DNA of 48,880 nt. It comes from JAVJPJ01 sp040217295. Its GTDB lineage: Bacteria > Pseudomonadota > Alphaproteobacteria > Rhodobacterales > Rhodobacteraceae. The DNA lies in the NCBI GenBank assembly GCA_964460185.1, contig CAYWTM010000010.1:1-48880 (forward strand). The letters run 5' to 3'. Under the pieces are notes generated by a model, which saw only the letters and a program-made list of their open reading frames with translations, made no database searches and had not been told where the DNA came from. Positions 16,562 through 24,961 of the stretch are shown piece after piece (the first letter of the stretch is position 1; every line of letters starts with the position of its first letter). The position numbers were made by a program, and so were the translations under genes.

Positions 16562-17539
16562 ATGAAAGATCTCAAGAAGATCGAGCTGCACCTGCATCTG
16601 GAAGGCGGCGCCCCCCCGGCGTTCATTCGCGGTCTGGCGGCCGAGAAAAAGACCGACATCTCGGGCATCTTCAACCCCGATGGCAGTTATGCCTACCGTG
16701 ATTTCTGGCATTTCCTCGAAGTCTACGAGGCCGCGACCTCGGTTCTGACGCGTCCCGAGGACTACGCGCGCCTGACGCGTGCCGTGCTCGAGGAAAGCGC
16801 GGCCCATGGGGTGATCTATACCGAGGCCTTCATCAGCCCCGATTTCTGCGGCGGGGGCGATCTGGCCGCGTGGCGCGAATATCTTGCGGCGATCGAAGAA
16901 GCCGCCGATCAGGCCGAACGTGACCTGGGCATCACCCTGCGCGGCATCATCACCCCGATCCGTCATTTCGGCCCCGACCGCGCCAAGCCGATTGCCCGTT
17001 GCGCGGTCGAAACCTTTGGCCGGTTCATCCGTGGTTTCGGCATCGCAGGGGACGAGAAGGCGGGCAAACCCGCCGATTTCGTCTGGGCCTTTGACTGCGC
17101 GCGCGAGGCGGGCCTGCACCTGACCGCCCATGCGGGGGAATGGGGCGGCGCCCAGTCCGTGCGCGATGCGATGGACGCGCTGCGCCCCGAACGGATCGGC
17201 CACGGGGTCGAGGCGATCTATGATCCGGCCCTTGTGGACCACCTGGCCGAAACAGGCACCGTGCTTGAGGTCTGCCCGGGATCGAACGTGTTCCTTGGGG
17301 TTTTCCCAAGCTGGCAGGATCATCCCATCGAAAGGCTGCGCGCGCGCGGTGTGAAGGTGACGGTCTCGACCGATGATCCGCCTTTCTTCCACACCACCAT
17401 GACCGCCGAATACGAAAACCTTGCCCGGACCTTTGGCTGGGACGAGGAAATTTTTGCCGAGATAACGCAAACCGCGCTTGAGGCGGCATTTTGCGACGAA
17501 GACACGCGCGCCGCGTTGCGCACTCGATTGGGGGACTGA
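16562..17539 (+). CDS. add: Adenosine deaminase
   Basis: A 325-residue TIM-barrel metal hydrolase that deaminates adenosine and deoxyadenosine to inosine forms. The N-terminal HLHLEGG (His10, His12) provides zinc ligands, HAGEWGG near 190 carries the next ligand and the catalytic region, GHG near 220 the substrate contact, and STDDPPFF near 273 the catalytic Asp pair. The start MKDLKKIELHLHLEGG follows the small membrane ORF; the frame is open 11 codons further upstream. Some family members are adenine or 6-aminodeoxyfutalosine deaminases, but the salvage context supports adenosine. Confidence 0.92.
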   Translation: MKDLKKIELHLHLEGGAPPAFIRGLAAEKKTDISGIFNPDGSYAYRDFWHFLEVYEAATSVLTRPEDYARLTRAVLEESAAHGVIYTEAFISPDFCGGGDLAAWREYLAAIEEAADQAERDLGITLRGIITPIRHFGPDRAKPIARCAVETFGRFIRGFGIAGDEKAGKPADFVWAFDCAREAGLHLTAHAGEWGGAQSVRDAMDALRPERIGHGVEAIYDPALVDHLAETGTVLEVCPGSNVFLGVFPSWQDHPIERLRARGVKVTVSTDDPPFFHTTMTAEYENLARTFGWDEEIFAEITQTALEAAFCDEDTRAALRTRLGD

Positions 17540-17543
17540 CCAC

Positions 17544-18182
17544 ATGACCGACACGAAACATCTGACCATCGTCGACCACCCATTGGTGCAGCACAAGCTG
17601 ACGCTGATGCGCGATTCCGGCACCTCGACCAAGAGCTTTCGGCAACTCTTGCGCGAGATCAGCCATCTTCTGGCCTATGAGGTCACGCGCAACCTGCCGA
17701 TGACCACCACCCGGATCGACACCCCGCTGGAGCCGATGGACGCCCCGATCATCGAGGGCAAGAAACTGGCGCTGATTTCGATCCTGCGGGCGGGCAACGG
17801 GCTGCTGGACGGGATCCTGGAACTGGTGCCCAATGCACGGGTGGGGTTCGTGGGGTTGTACCGTGATCCCGAAACTCTGCAACCGGTGCAGTATTACTTC
17901 AAGGTGCCCGACCAGCTCGAAGATCGCCTGACGATCGTCGTGGACCCGATGCTGGCGACCGGCAATTCCTCGGCGGCGGCGATCGACTTGCTGAAGAACG
18001 CGGGCGCGAGAAACATCCGGTTCCTGTGCCTTCTGGCAGCCCCCGAAGGTGTGAAAAGGATGCGCGAGGCGCACCCTGATGTTCCGATCGTGACGGCCGC
18101 ACTCGACAGTCACCTGAATGATCACGGCTACATCGTGCCGGGACTAGGTGATGCGGGTGACAGGATGTTCGGCACAAAATAA
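17544..18182 (+). CDS. upp: Uracil phosphoribosyltransferase
   Basis: A 212-residue enzyme that joins uracil to PRPP, giving UMP. The N-terminus LTIVDHPLVQHKLTLMRD is diagnostic, LRAGNGLLDGIL near 85-95 and the PRPP loop VDPMLATGNSSAAAIDLL at about 132-149 are intact. It lies four bases after add and closes the cdd-deoA-deoB-add-upp cluster, so uracil released by DeoA can be recaptured. The start is set by the short gap and by family length (208-212). Confidence 0.95.
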   Translation: MTDTKHLTIVDHPLVQHKLTLMRDSGTSTKSFRQLLREISHLLAYEVTRNLPMTTTRIDTPLEPMDAPIIEGKKLALISILRAGNGLLDGILELVPNARVGFVGLYRDPETLQPVQYYFKVPDQLEDRLTIVVDPMLATGNSSAAAIDLLKNAGARNIRFLCLLAAPEGVKRMREAHPDVPIVTAALDSHLNDHGYIVPGLGDAGDRMFGTK

Positions 18183-18256
18183 AGTATCCACAGCCTTTAC
18201 TTGCCCCCCGGATTCCGCCATTATTCGTGGAAATTCAGCAGACTGGGGGGTTTGCA

Positions 18257-19204
18257 ATGGGTGTGACGCGACTGGTCCTTTGCGCGGCTCTGGGTGCTGT
18301 GACGGCCATCGGTGCGACGACCGCGGTGTGGGCGCAGGGCGTGCCATCAGAGACGCCCCCGCCAAGCTATACCGCCGATCAGTATGTCGACAGCAGCGGA
18401 TGCGTTTTCGTGCGCGTTGGTGTGGGTGGCAATGTGAACTGGGTGCCGCGGGTGGGTCGGGATCGCGCGCCCTTGTGCGGCTATCCGCCGTCTCTGGCGG
18501 GACAGGCCCAGACCGCGGCGGCACCGGATGACCGCGCGCAAGAAGGTGTCACCGTGATCGGCGGCGCGACCGCCGCTCCGCGCAGCCCCGCCGCGCCGGC
18601 GGCCGCGCAGTCCGCCGTAACCGTCACGGGCTCACCCGAGGCGCGCCCCACGACTTTGCGGAGTGTCGGCTCGCAACCGCGCGCGGTCGCCACCACCCCC
18701 CGTGTCGTGACGACAGCGCCCGCCGTCCGGACGCCCCGCGTCGCGGGCGGCGATATCTGCTCCGACCTGCCTGCGGACCTGCGTCCATACTTCACTGATC
18801 CGAATGCGCGCTGCGGGCCACAGGCCGTGCATCCCGGCGATACGGCGCGCGGGTTGGGCCCGGTTGCCTCCGACAGCGGTCGCAGCCCGGAACCCCGCAC
18901 CGTCGTGCGCTACGTCACCGCGGTCCCCGAAGGGTATCGTCTTGCCTGGTCCGACGACCGCCTCAACCCCTATCGCGGGCTTGGCACCGAACGGGGGCAG
19001 CGCCAGATGGAAACCGTCTGGACCAACACCGTGCCGCGCCAGCTTTCGGGCAGCGAGCGGCGGGGCACCGGCGCGCTGTTTCAGCCCGCGTCGCGCCCGG
19101 CGACCCTTGCCCCGGCCGTGCTTGTCGTGACACGGGCCAATGCGGGACCCGCTGCCGGTGGTGCGGACACGACGGTCGTGACGACGCTATCCACAAGGCC
19201 GTGA
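18257..19204 (+). CDS. Secreted, Pro/Ala/Thr-rich conserved protein (SPOR-like, unassigned)
   Basis: A 315-residue protein with a signal peptide (MGVTRLVLCAALGAVTAIG, cleavage probably after VWAQ). The mature N-terminus DQYVDSSGCVFVRVGVGG followed by NWVPRVGRDRAPLCGY is a block I associate with Rhodobacteraceae proteins annotated as SPOR-domain containing. The middle, about 80-165, is low-complexity Ala/Thr/Pro/Val and probably disordered. A second conserved block near 220-280 (PEGYRLAWSDDRLNPYRGLG, then VWTNTVPRQL) ends the protein. No intact SPOR fold can be asserted by eye. It may be a cell-envelope or peptidoglycan-associated protein. Start at the ATG 18257 with GGGGGG upstream. Convergent with the next gene. 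Confidence 0.75.
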   Translation: MGVTRLVLCAALGAVTAIGATTAVWAQGVPSETPPPSYTADQYVDSSGCVFVRVGVGGNVNWVPRVGRDRAPLCGYPPSLAGQAQTAAAPDDRAQEGVTVIGGATAAPRSPAAPAAAQSAVTVTGSPEARPTTLRSVGSQPRAVATTPRVVTTAPAVRTPRVAGGDICSDLPADLRPYFTDPNARCGPQAVHPGDTARGLGPVASDSGRSPEPRTVVRYVTAVPEGYRLAWSDDRLNPYRGLGTERGQRQMETVWTNTVPRQLSGSERRGTGALFQPASRPATLAPAVLVVTRANAGPAAGGADTTVVTTLSTRP

Positions 19205-19208
19205 CTCC

Positions 19209-19224
19209 CGCCGCGCGCGCGGCG
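19209..19224. repeat. GC-only palindrome between convergent genes
   Basis: A 16-base self-complementary run (CGCCGCGCGCGCGGCG) five bases after the stop of the secreted protein gene and 40 before the end of the facing gene. It could form a transcript-ending hairpin for both, but there is no T run on either side. Confidence 0.3.
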
Positions 19225-19263
19225 CGGTCTTCCGGCGCGGTCACGCGGCGCTGACGCCACCTG

Positions 19264-20280
19264 TCAGCGGATGCAGATTTCCTGCAGGCTGATCCAATCG
19301 GCATCGCGCAGAAGCGGCGCCGAGACCTGGCCTCGCATGGGGTTCGCCTCGATCAGGCCAAGCACCGTTTCCCCCGATACGTCGCGTGCAAAGGCGTAGG
19401 GTTCCGACGAGATCTGCGCCGCGGCCATGCGTGCCAGAACCGCTGCATCTTCTACCGGCGATCCTTCACGCGACAATAGGGCCGCGGCATGGGCGTGGAT
19501 GGTGTCATCGCTTATCTGTCCGCTGGTGAGCAGGCGAAACGTCACCGGCAGGCCGGCCTCGGTCAATAGCGTCAGCATGGGGTCGGTTGCCGCGCGCCGC
19601 GCATCCTCTGCCAAAAGATACCCGGCCAGCACTTCGGGGGTTTCGTGATCTTCGACAAGTGCTGCGTTGGCCACGACGATATTTCCCGGCAAGGCCAGCG
19701 TGTCCGGAATAGTGGAGGGCAGAACAGCAACACGCGGCGCGGCGTCGCCAAAGCTGCGCCGGGCCAGCCGGGTCAGTGCCGTCGATCCGCGCGGATTGGT
19801 GCATATGGGACCGGCAAGGCGGCCCATCTCTTCCAGCAGGCGATTGCCGATCGCGGTGCGGCTGGCCTCGGGCAAAAGGGCGACTGTCTGCCGGGTCAGG
19901 GCATTGGGCAGCCAGAAGACGCCGAGTATCGCCAGCCCGGCCAGCAGCCCCAGACCCACCCAAAGGCGTAGGCGTCCCGGACGCGGACGCGACCGATCGA
20001 TCGCATTGCGCAGCTTTTCGATCGCCGTGACCATGTCGGGATCGTCGATTTCCAGACGTTCCTCGGTATCCGCACCCGGTGAATAGATCGCCGGGCGACG
20101 GCCCGGGTTCAAACGCTCCAGCGCAGGCAAGGACCAGTGCGTCAGCGCGATATCAGCCGAATTGGAAATGACCAGTGTCGCATCCCCAAGCGATACGATC
20201 ACCTCGCGACGCTGATCGCCGGGCGACTCGCGCCAGAGGCCTGTGGCCTCAAGCCTGCGGTATTGCTCAAGTGCGGTCAT
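19264..20280 (-). CDS. Membrane-anchored protein resembling an M48 peptidase without its zinc motif
   Basis: A 338-residue protein with a cytoplasmic-looking N-terminal part, one membrane segment at about 106-126 (LRLWVGLGLLAGLAILGVFW), and a long C-terminal domain. Residues near 200-225 (DTLALPGNIVVANAALVEDH, then TPEVLAGYLLAED) line up by eye with the LPGG-IVV-RGLL-ELAGVLAHE-H block of M48 metallopeptidases. Where HExxH should stand the sequence reads LAEDA. If the homology is real the protein cannot bind zinc there and is a pseudo-enzyme. The N-terminal 70 residues look like a small sensing or PH-like strand-rich module. Start ATG 20278-20280. It faces the secreted protein gene and follows an acyl-CoA ligase. 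Confidence 0.7.
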   Translation of the reverse strand: MTALEQYRRLEATGLWRESPGDQRREVIVSLGDATLVISNSADIALTHWSLPALERLNPGRRPAIYSPGADTEERLEIDDPDMVTAIEKLRNAIDRSRPRPGRLRLWVGLGLLAGLAILGVFWLPNALTRQTVALLPEASRTAIGNRLLEEMGRLAGPICTNPRGSTALTRLARRSFGDAAPRVAVLPSTIPDTLALPGNIVVANAALVEDHETPEVLAGYLLAEDARRAATDPMLTLLTEAGLPVTFRLLTSGQISDDTIHAHAAALLSREGSPVEDAAVLARMAAAQISSEPYAFARDVSGETVLGLIEANPMRGQVSAPLLRDADWISLQEICIR

Positions 20281-20353
20281 GGGGCTGCATTTGCTGCTCG
20301 GTGCTTTTGCGCAGCATAGCGCCCCGCAGGTCCACGCTCAACATCAGCCGCCG

Positions 20354-20375
20354 CCAATCCCTTGCAAGGGATTGG
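20354..20375. repeat. Perfect 22-base palindrome
   Basis: A fully self-complementary 22-base sequence with half-site CCAATCCCTTG, centred on TTGCAA. It lies between the acyl-CoA ligase stop and the start of the M48-like gene, both on the minus strand, and is separated by one base from a second palindrome. As RNA it would be a 9-bp hairpin with a 4-base loop, so it may end the ligase transcript. There is no T run. Confidence 0.7.
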
Positions 20376-20376
20376 G

Positions 20377-20396
20377 CAAAGCTTTGCAAAGCTTTG
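20377..20396. repeat. Perfect 20-base palindrome made of two CAAAGCTTTG units
   Basis: CAAAGCTTTG is itself a palindrome and is present twice in tandem, so the whole 20 bases are again self-complementary. It directly follows the palindrome at 20354-20375 and ends eight bases from the acyl-CoA ligase stop. It can fold as one long or two short hairpins. Possible roles are transcript end or protein binding; the sequence does not decide. Confidence 0.7.
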
Positions 20397-20404
20397 GGCC
20401 CGGT

Positions 20405-22033
20405 TCAGAGCGCGGCCGCGATCTTGCGGAGTTCGAATTTCTGGATCTTGCCGGTCGAGGTTTTCGGCAACTCCTGAAACACCACATGCTTGGGGGTCTT
20501 GAAGCCGGCCAGTCGCTGACGGGCGAAAGCGATCAGGTCCTCGGCGGTGGCTTCGGCGTCGTCCTTCAACTCGACGAAGGCGCAGGGCACCTCGCCCCAT
20601 TTATCGTCTTGTTTGGCCACGACCGCGCAGAGCAAAACGGCCGGGTGGTGCATCAACGCACCCTCCACCTCGACGGATGACACGTTTTCGCCGCCCGAAA
20701 TGATGATGTCCTTGGCGCGATCCGCGATCTGGACATAGCCGTCGGGATGATGTTTCGCGATATCGCCCGAGTGGAAGAACCCGCCTTCGAATGCCTCGTT
20801 CGTGGCGCGGGGGTTCTTGTAATATCCCTTCATCACCGTATTGCCGCGCATGGCGATCTCTCCGAGCGCCTGACCGTCGCGGGGGATCGGTTGGCCATGG
20901 TCATCGAGCACCGCGATGTCCGCCGCAAAAGGCATCCCGACGCCCTGGCGCGATTTCGCTGCGGCGCGTGCGTCGCCTTCCAGGGTGCCCCATTCTTCCT
21001 CGTTCCACAGGCATTCGGTGATGTGACCATAGGTTTCGGTCAACCCGTAGACATGGGTGATGTTGAACCCCATGCGTTCGATCCCTGCCAATGTGGCCGG
21101 GGCCGGCGGGGCCCCTGCCGTGAACACCTCGACCGTGTGATCGAAGGCGCGCCTGTCGGCATGCTTGGAATTGACGATGGTGTTCAGCACGATCGGCGCG
21201 CCCCCGAAATGGGTCACGCCATGATCGGCGATGGCGTCATAGATCGCTTTCGCGGTGATGTCGCGGCAACACACGATGGTGCCGCCCATCATCGGCATGG
21301 CCCAAGTGTGGCACCAGTTGTTGCAATGGAACAGCGGTACGATCGTCAGGTAGGTGGGGTACAGAGTCATGCGCCACGACACCGGTGTGCCCATGGAAAT
21401 CAGGTAGGCCCCGCGGTGATGGTAGACCACGCCCTTGGGCCGGCCCGTGGTGCCCGAGGTATAGTTGAGCGCCAGGCTTTCCCATTCGTCGCGCGGCCAG
21501 ATCCAGGTGAAGCCGGGATCGCCCTCGGCCAGCAGGTCTTCGTAGGTCAGATGGCGGCCCGATGCCGCGTAGCCTGCCGCGTGATCGGGGACTTCCACGA
21601 TCAGGGGGGGCGTGTTGTCCATCGCTGCGATGGCGGCCTCGACCGTGCCGAGGAACTGGGTATCGACCAGAACCACCCTGGCCTCGCCATGATCCAGGAT
21701 GTAGCTGATGGTTCCGATATCGAGGCGGACATTGATGGCGTTCAGCACGGCGCTGCAGGCGGGAACACCCCAATGGGCCTCGACATGGGGGTAGGTGTTG
21801 GGCAGCACGGTGGCGACCACGTCGCCGGGGCCGACGCCGCGGCCAGCCAAAGCCGAGGCAAGGCGCGACACGCGCGCATGCATCTGTGCGTAGGTGGCCG
21901 AAAATCCGCCATCGATCAGGGCAATGCGATTGGGAAAGACCTGCGCGGCGCGGTCAAGATGGCTGAGAGGGGTCAGCGGAACATAGTTGGCCGCGCGTTT
22001 TTCGAGCCCGGTTTCGTCTTTCATCCAGCCCAT
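20405..22033 (-). CDS. Acyl-CoA synthetase (AMP-forming), medium or long chain type
   Basis: A 542-residue acyl-adenylate enzyme starting MGWMKDETGLEKRAANYVPL, chosen because GGAGGGGAG precedes it on the minus strand and similarity stops there. ATP loop YTSGTTGRPKG at 191-201, YGLTETYG near 335, the adenylate-binding FHSGDIAKHHPDGY and DRAKDIIISGGENVSS near 420-450, and the catalytic lysine in PKTSTGK at 523-529. This sub-group (FadD/MenE-like, about 540 residues) includes enzymes for fatty acids and the methylmercaptopropionate-CoA ligase DmdB of DMSP breakdown. I cannot tell which substrate it uses. It is divergent from an enolase-superfamily gene. Confidence 0.88.
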   Translation of the reverse strand: MGWMKDETGLEKRAANYVPLTPLSHLDRAAQVFPNRIALIDGGFSATYAQMHARVSRLASALAGRGVGPGDVVATVLPNTYPHVEAHWGVPACSAVLNAINVRLDIGTISYILDHGEARVVLVDTQFLGTVEAAIAAMDNTPPLIVEVPDHAAGYAASGRHLTYEDLLAEGDPGFTWIWPRDEWESLALNYTSGTTGRPKGVVYHHRGAYLISMGTPVSWRMTLYPTYLTIVPLFHCNNWCHTWAMPMMGGTIVCCRDITAKAIYDAIADHGVTHFGGAPIVLNTIVNSKHADRRAFDHTVEVFTAGAPPAPATLAGIERMGFNITHVYGLTETYGHITECLWNEEEWGTLEGDARAAAKSRQGVGMPFAADIAVLDDHGQPIPRDGQALGEIAMRGNTVMKGYYKNPRATNEAFEGGFFHSGDIAKHHPDGYVQIADRAKDIIISGGENVSSVEVEGALMHHPAVLLCAVVAKQDDKWGEVPCAFVELKDDAEATAEDLIAFARQRLAGFKTPKHVVFQELPKTSTGKIQKFELRKIAAAL

Positions 22034-22337
22034 GGTGCTCCCCTCCAAAATCACGCAACAATCAGACACTCCTGATGGCGCGTTGCGCAAGAAAAGAAAA
22101 GGGGCGAGGTGCCGGCGTCGCATGTTTCCTGGACCAGCGCCGCGAATTGGTTGCTTCCGAGCATTGCGTGGATGGGGCAGGGGTGAATGGGCATGGATAG
22201 GCGAGAGCGGGGGGCAAGTAACCATTGGGCAATGGACCTGCACCGCAGCTCGGCCGTATGGGTGCAAGTGCGCTCCGCCTTTCGGGCGCCTGCGCACCGC
22301 GCTAGGATCGCGTGGAAAGCCAAACGGAAAGACATGC
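22034..22337. other. Divergent intergenic region of 304 bases
   Basis: It lies between the starts of the acyl-CoA ligase (minus) and the enolase-superfamily gene (plus), so it should hold both promoters. I see the ligase ribosome site next to 22034, an 8-base palindrome TTGCGCAA at 22083-22090 or one base to the side, and a 14-base palindrome CCATTG-GG-CAATGG at 22222-22235 that could be an operator. No convincing -35/-10 pair, no RNA gene and no believable small ORF. Confidence 0.5.
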
Positions 22338-23432
22338 ATGGACAAGAACACCGGGCCAATACAGGTCAGGGCGGCCGTTCACCGGGCAGGGGCCGCGCCA
22401 GGTGATCCAGCGCCATATACCGGCGAGGACAGTTTCACCTTTGTCCGGGTGCAGGTCACCGATGCAGATGGCGCTACGGGAGATGGCTTTACCGGTCGGT
22501 TTCTTGCCGCCGAGGTCGCCCATGTGCTGAACGGCGCGATTGCCGAGGCCCTGGCGGAGGCAGGTGCCGACCCAGTGCCGGCGCTGATGCGAAAGCTGAA
22601 CCCGCGGGCGATGACGGGGGTTGTCGTGTCTGCCTTGTCCGCCCTCGATGTGGCGCTGACCGATCTGCGGGCGAAACGCGCGGGGATCAGCGTCGCACAG
22701 GCGTTGGGCGGCAAGCGGTCTGCGGCCTCCGTTCACGTGACCTGCGGTTTCCCGGCACTGGATACGGATGCATTGATCGAGGCCTGCGGGCACGAGGTGG
22801 CCGCCGGCGCACGGGGCGTCAAGGTCCTGATCGCGGCCAGGGGGCGCAGCGTGGCCGAGGATGCCGCGCGGCTGCGCGCGGTGCGTGCTGCCATCGGGCC
22901 CGAGGCTGATCTGATTGCCGATGCCAATTGCGGAATGGATCTTGAGACTGCGCTGGATATGGCCCGCGCGGTGGCAGATCTGAACCTGACCTGGCTGGAA
23001 GAACCCTTGCGTGGCAACGACAGGTACGGTCTGGCGGCGATGGCGCGCGAAGGGATCGTGCGGTTGGGGGCCGGCCAGATGGAGCAAAGCGCCGACCGGT
23101 TCGATCTGTTGACCGAGGCCGGGGTTGCGGTGATCCAGCCCAATGCGGTCTTTGCGGGCGGTGTCGGTGCCGCAATCGCGGCCGCGCACAGGGCTGCGAG
23201 GCTGGGGTGCGACGTGTCGCCTGCGGGCGGTTGGGATCTGGTGAACCTGCACTGGATGTGCGGCGCGCTGGACACCGGCGCGGTCGAGTTGCACCGGGCG
23301 CAGGCGCGTATCGTGCGGCTCTTGATGCCGGAGGGACCGGTCATCGCAAACGGAATGCTGGTTGTGCCGGATCGACCGGGGTTTGGCCTGACGCCGGATG
23401 AGGATGCGCTGGCGGCGTGCAGGGTCGGGTAG
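22338..23432 (+). CDS. Enolase-superfamily (mandelate racemase/muconate lactonizing-like) protein with altered active site
   Basis: A 364-residue protein with the two-domain enolase-superfamily plan: an alpha+beta N-terminal lid (about 1-125) and a barrel. The first two metal-ligand motifs are present: IADANCGMD (Asp near 197) and WLEEPL (Glu near 222). By eye, other catalytic positions are changed: the KxK of strand 2 reads KVL, the third ligand motif AGE reads AGQ (GAGQMEQS), and the SPH-type histidine near the end reads SPAGGWD. So it may be a very divergent dehydratase/epimerase or a non-catalytic relative. Start at ATG 22338 by similarity; the upstream ribosome site GGAAAG is weak. Downstream 307 bases are non-coding. 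Confidence 0.72.
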   Translation: MDKNTGPIQVRAAVHRAGAAPGDPAPYTGEDSFTFVRVQVTDADGATGDGFTGRFLAAEVAHVLNGAIAEALAEAGADPVPALMRKLNPRAMTGVVVSALSALDVALTDLRAKRAGISVAQALGGKRSAASVHVTCGFPALDTDALIEACGHEVAAGARGVKVLIAARGRSVAEDAARLRAVRAAIGPEADLIADANCGMDLETALDMARAVADLNLTWLEEPLRGNDRYGLAAMAREGIVRLGAGQMEQSADRFDLLTEAGVAVIQPNAVFAGGVGAAIAAAHRAARLGCDVSPAGGWDLVNLHWMCGALDTGAVELHRAQARIVRLLMPEGPVIANGMLVVPDRPGFGLTPDEDALAACRVG

Positions 23433-23739
23433 GTTCGGGGGCACGACCTGATCCGCATGCCTTCAACGCCTGGGGTCGTGCGGCCGTCAACCGGGGCCCT
23501 GGCGCGCGTGAAAGGCCGCCGACGCTTGAAAATCGGGCAGATCCGGTGTACACGGTTCCAACAGAAATGGAGATTTCATGTCCCGCTGAAGTGGGGAGGC
23601 AACAGCCCTCCCGATGCAAGAACACACGACGAACGCGCGATCGGCCTGCTGCTGATGCGAGTGGTTTTTGCGGTCTCAGGAAAATTGACACTTTGGGCCG
23701 AACCCATTGCGGACGGCCGCGACATGAAAGCGACACCCG
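23433..23739. other. Non-coding region of 307 bases upstream of rsgA
   Basis: Contains a 6-bp hairpin GGGAGG/CCTCCC at 23594-23612 with a 7-base loop and no T run, and a possible rsgA -35 box TTGACA at 23685-23690. The -10 expected 17 bases later (around 23708) is poor. A short frame from 23567 to 23743 is open but has no recognisable protein features. Nothing else is seen. Confidence 0.4.
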
Positions 23740-24828
23740 ATGACGAGGGACTACTCCAGATTTCTTGTGCCCAATGGGGACGAACCAAAATCACAACGCG
23801 TTTTGCCGACACACGAAATCCTCGGCTGGCAGCCCTTTTTCGCGCAACAGATCAGCGTTGATGATCTGATCCGCACCCCACCGGTGCGCGTCACGCAGGT
23901 GCATCGCAACGCGCTGCATGTTCTGGGTGATGGTATCGACCTGACGATCCCGACACTAGCTGATGCCACGGTGGGTGATTGGCTGTTGTTCGATGCCGAT
24001 GCCCCTGGATCAAGCCGCCTTCTGGATCGGAAAAGCCTGATCAAACGGCGCGCGCCCGGCAGGGATCGAAACTTTCAACTGATCGCCGCGAATATCGACA
24101 CCGTGTTTATCGTGTCGTCTTGTAACGATGACTTCAATGTTGCGCGCCTCGAACGGTATGTCGCCCTCGTGTTCGATGCCGATGTGACGCCGGTCATCGT
24201 TCTGACCAAGGCCGACCTGGTCGACGATGTCGCGCCCTATCAGCTCGCGGCGCAGGCGATTTCCGACCGGGTGACCGTGGTCACGATCGACGCGCGGCAC
24301 GAGGAACCCAGGGCAAAGCTGGCGCCGTGGTGCAAGCCGGGCAAGACCGTTGCCTTCATCGGGTCGTCCGGGGTGGGGAAATCGACGCTCACCAATGCCC
24401 TTGCCGGCCGTCAATCGATCGAAACGCAACCCATCCGGGAGGATGATGCAAAGGGTCGGCATACGACGACGCGGCGGCATCTGCATGTGGTGCCGGGCGG
24501 GTGCATGGTGCTGGATACGCCGGGCATGCGCGAGCTTCAACTGGCGGATGCGGCCTCGGGCATCGGCGATGTATTTGCCGATCTGCGGGATCTTTCGGCA
24601 CAGTGCCGGTTCAACGATTGCCAGCATCTGACCGAACCCGGATGCGCCGTATTGGCGGCCATCGAAAGCGGGGGCGTCGATGCGGCCCGGCTTGGGCGCT
24701 GGCGCAAACTGATCGCGGAAGAGACCTATAATTCCGCGTCTCTGGCTGAGCGGAAATCCAGTGACAAAGCGCTGAAAAGGACAATCCGCCAGGTCATGAA
24801 ACACAAGAAGAAACGCAATGGAGCCTAG
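23740..24828 (+). CDS. rsgA: Ribosome small-subunit-dependent GTPase A
   Basis: A 362-residue circularly permuted GTPase that helps late 30S subunit maturation. The order is an OB-fold N-terminus, then G4 (LTKADL near 150), G1 (GSSGVGKST near 205), G2 region RHTTTRR near 243 and G3 (DTPGMREL near 262). A zinc knuckle follows with Cys, Cys, His and Cys in CRFNDCQHLTEPGCAV near 288-303. The tail is strongly basic (KHKKKRNGA), suited to rRNA contact. At 362 residues it is the longer, RsgA/YloQ-like form with an N-terminal extension. Start ATG 23740. It converges on fadB across a terminator. Confidence 0.93.
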   Translation: MTRDYSRFLVPNGDEPKSQRVLPTHEILGWQPFFAQQISVDDLIRTPPVRVTQVHRNALHVLGDGIDLTIPTLADATVGDWLLFDADAPGSSRLLDRKSLIKRRAPGRDRNFQLIAANIDTVFIVSSCNDDFNVARLERYVALVFDADVTPVIVLTKADLVDDVAPYQLAAQAISDRVTVVTIDARHEEPRAKLAPWCKPGKTVAFIGSSGVGKSTLTNALAGRQSIETQPIREDDAKGRHTTTRRHLHVVPGGCMVLDTPGMRELQLADAASGIGDVFADLRDLSAQCRFNDCQHLTEPGCAVLAAIESGGVDAARLGRWRKLIAEETYNSASLAERKSSDKALKRTIRQVMKHKKKRNGA

Positions 24829-24901
24829 GATCGACGAGATCGTAACAGGCCGTGCCCGGGCGTGGTCGCCGCACAGACGCATCCTCGTGTGACAAACAGC
24901 A

Positions 24902-24925
24902 AGGGGCGCCCGGTCGGGCGCCCCT
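24902..24925. terminator. Bidirectional hairpin between rsgA and the fad operon
   Basis: A perfect 10-bp inverted repeat, AGGGGCGCCC and GGGCGCCCCT, with a GGTC loop. It lies 73 bases after the rsgA stop and 36 bases beyond the end of the facing hydratase/dehydrogenase gene. The plus side is followed by CGTTCCG rather than a pure T run. The convergent position argues for a two-way terminator. Confidence 0.75.
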
Positions 24926-24961
24926 CGTTCCGCTTGCGTGCGCTTGCGAATGCGCGGGCCG

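Noticed and set aside
20405..22033. Assignment as DmdB (and of the long acyl-CoA dehydrogenase at 30220-31995 as DmdC) for DMSP breakdown
   Set aside because: The sub-families overlap with fatty acid enzymes and no other DMSP gene such as dmdA is in the window, so I kept generic names.
23567..23743. Small ORF starting MEISCPAEVG upstream of rsgA
   Set aside because: No homology recognised, no ribosome site, overlaps the rsgA start in another frame and lacks structure-like composition.
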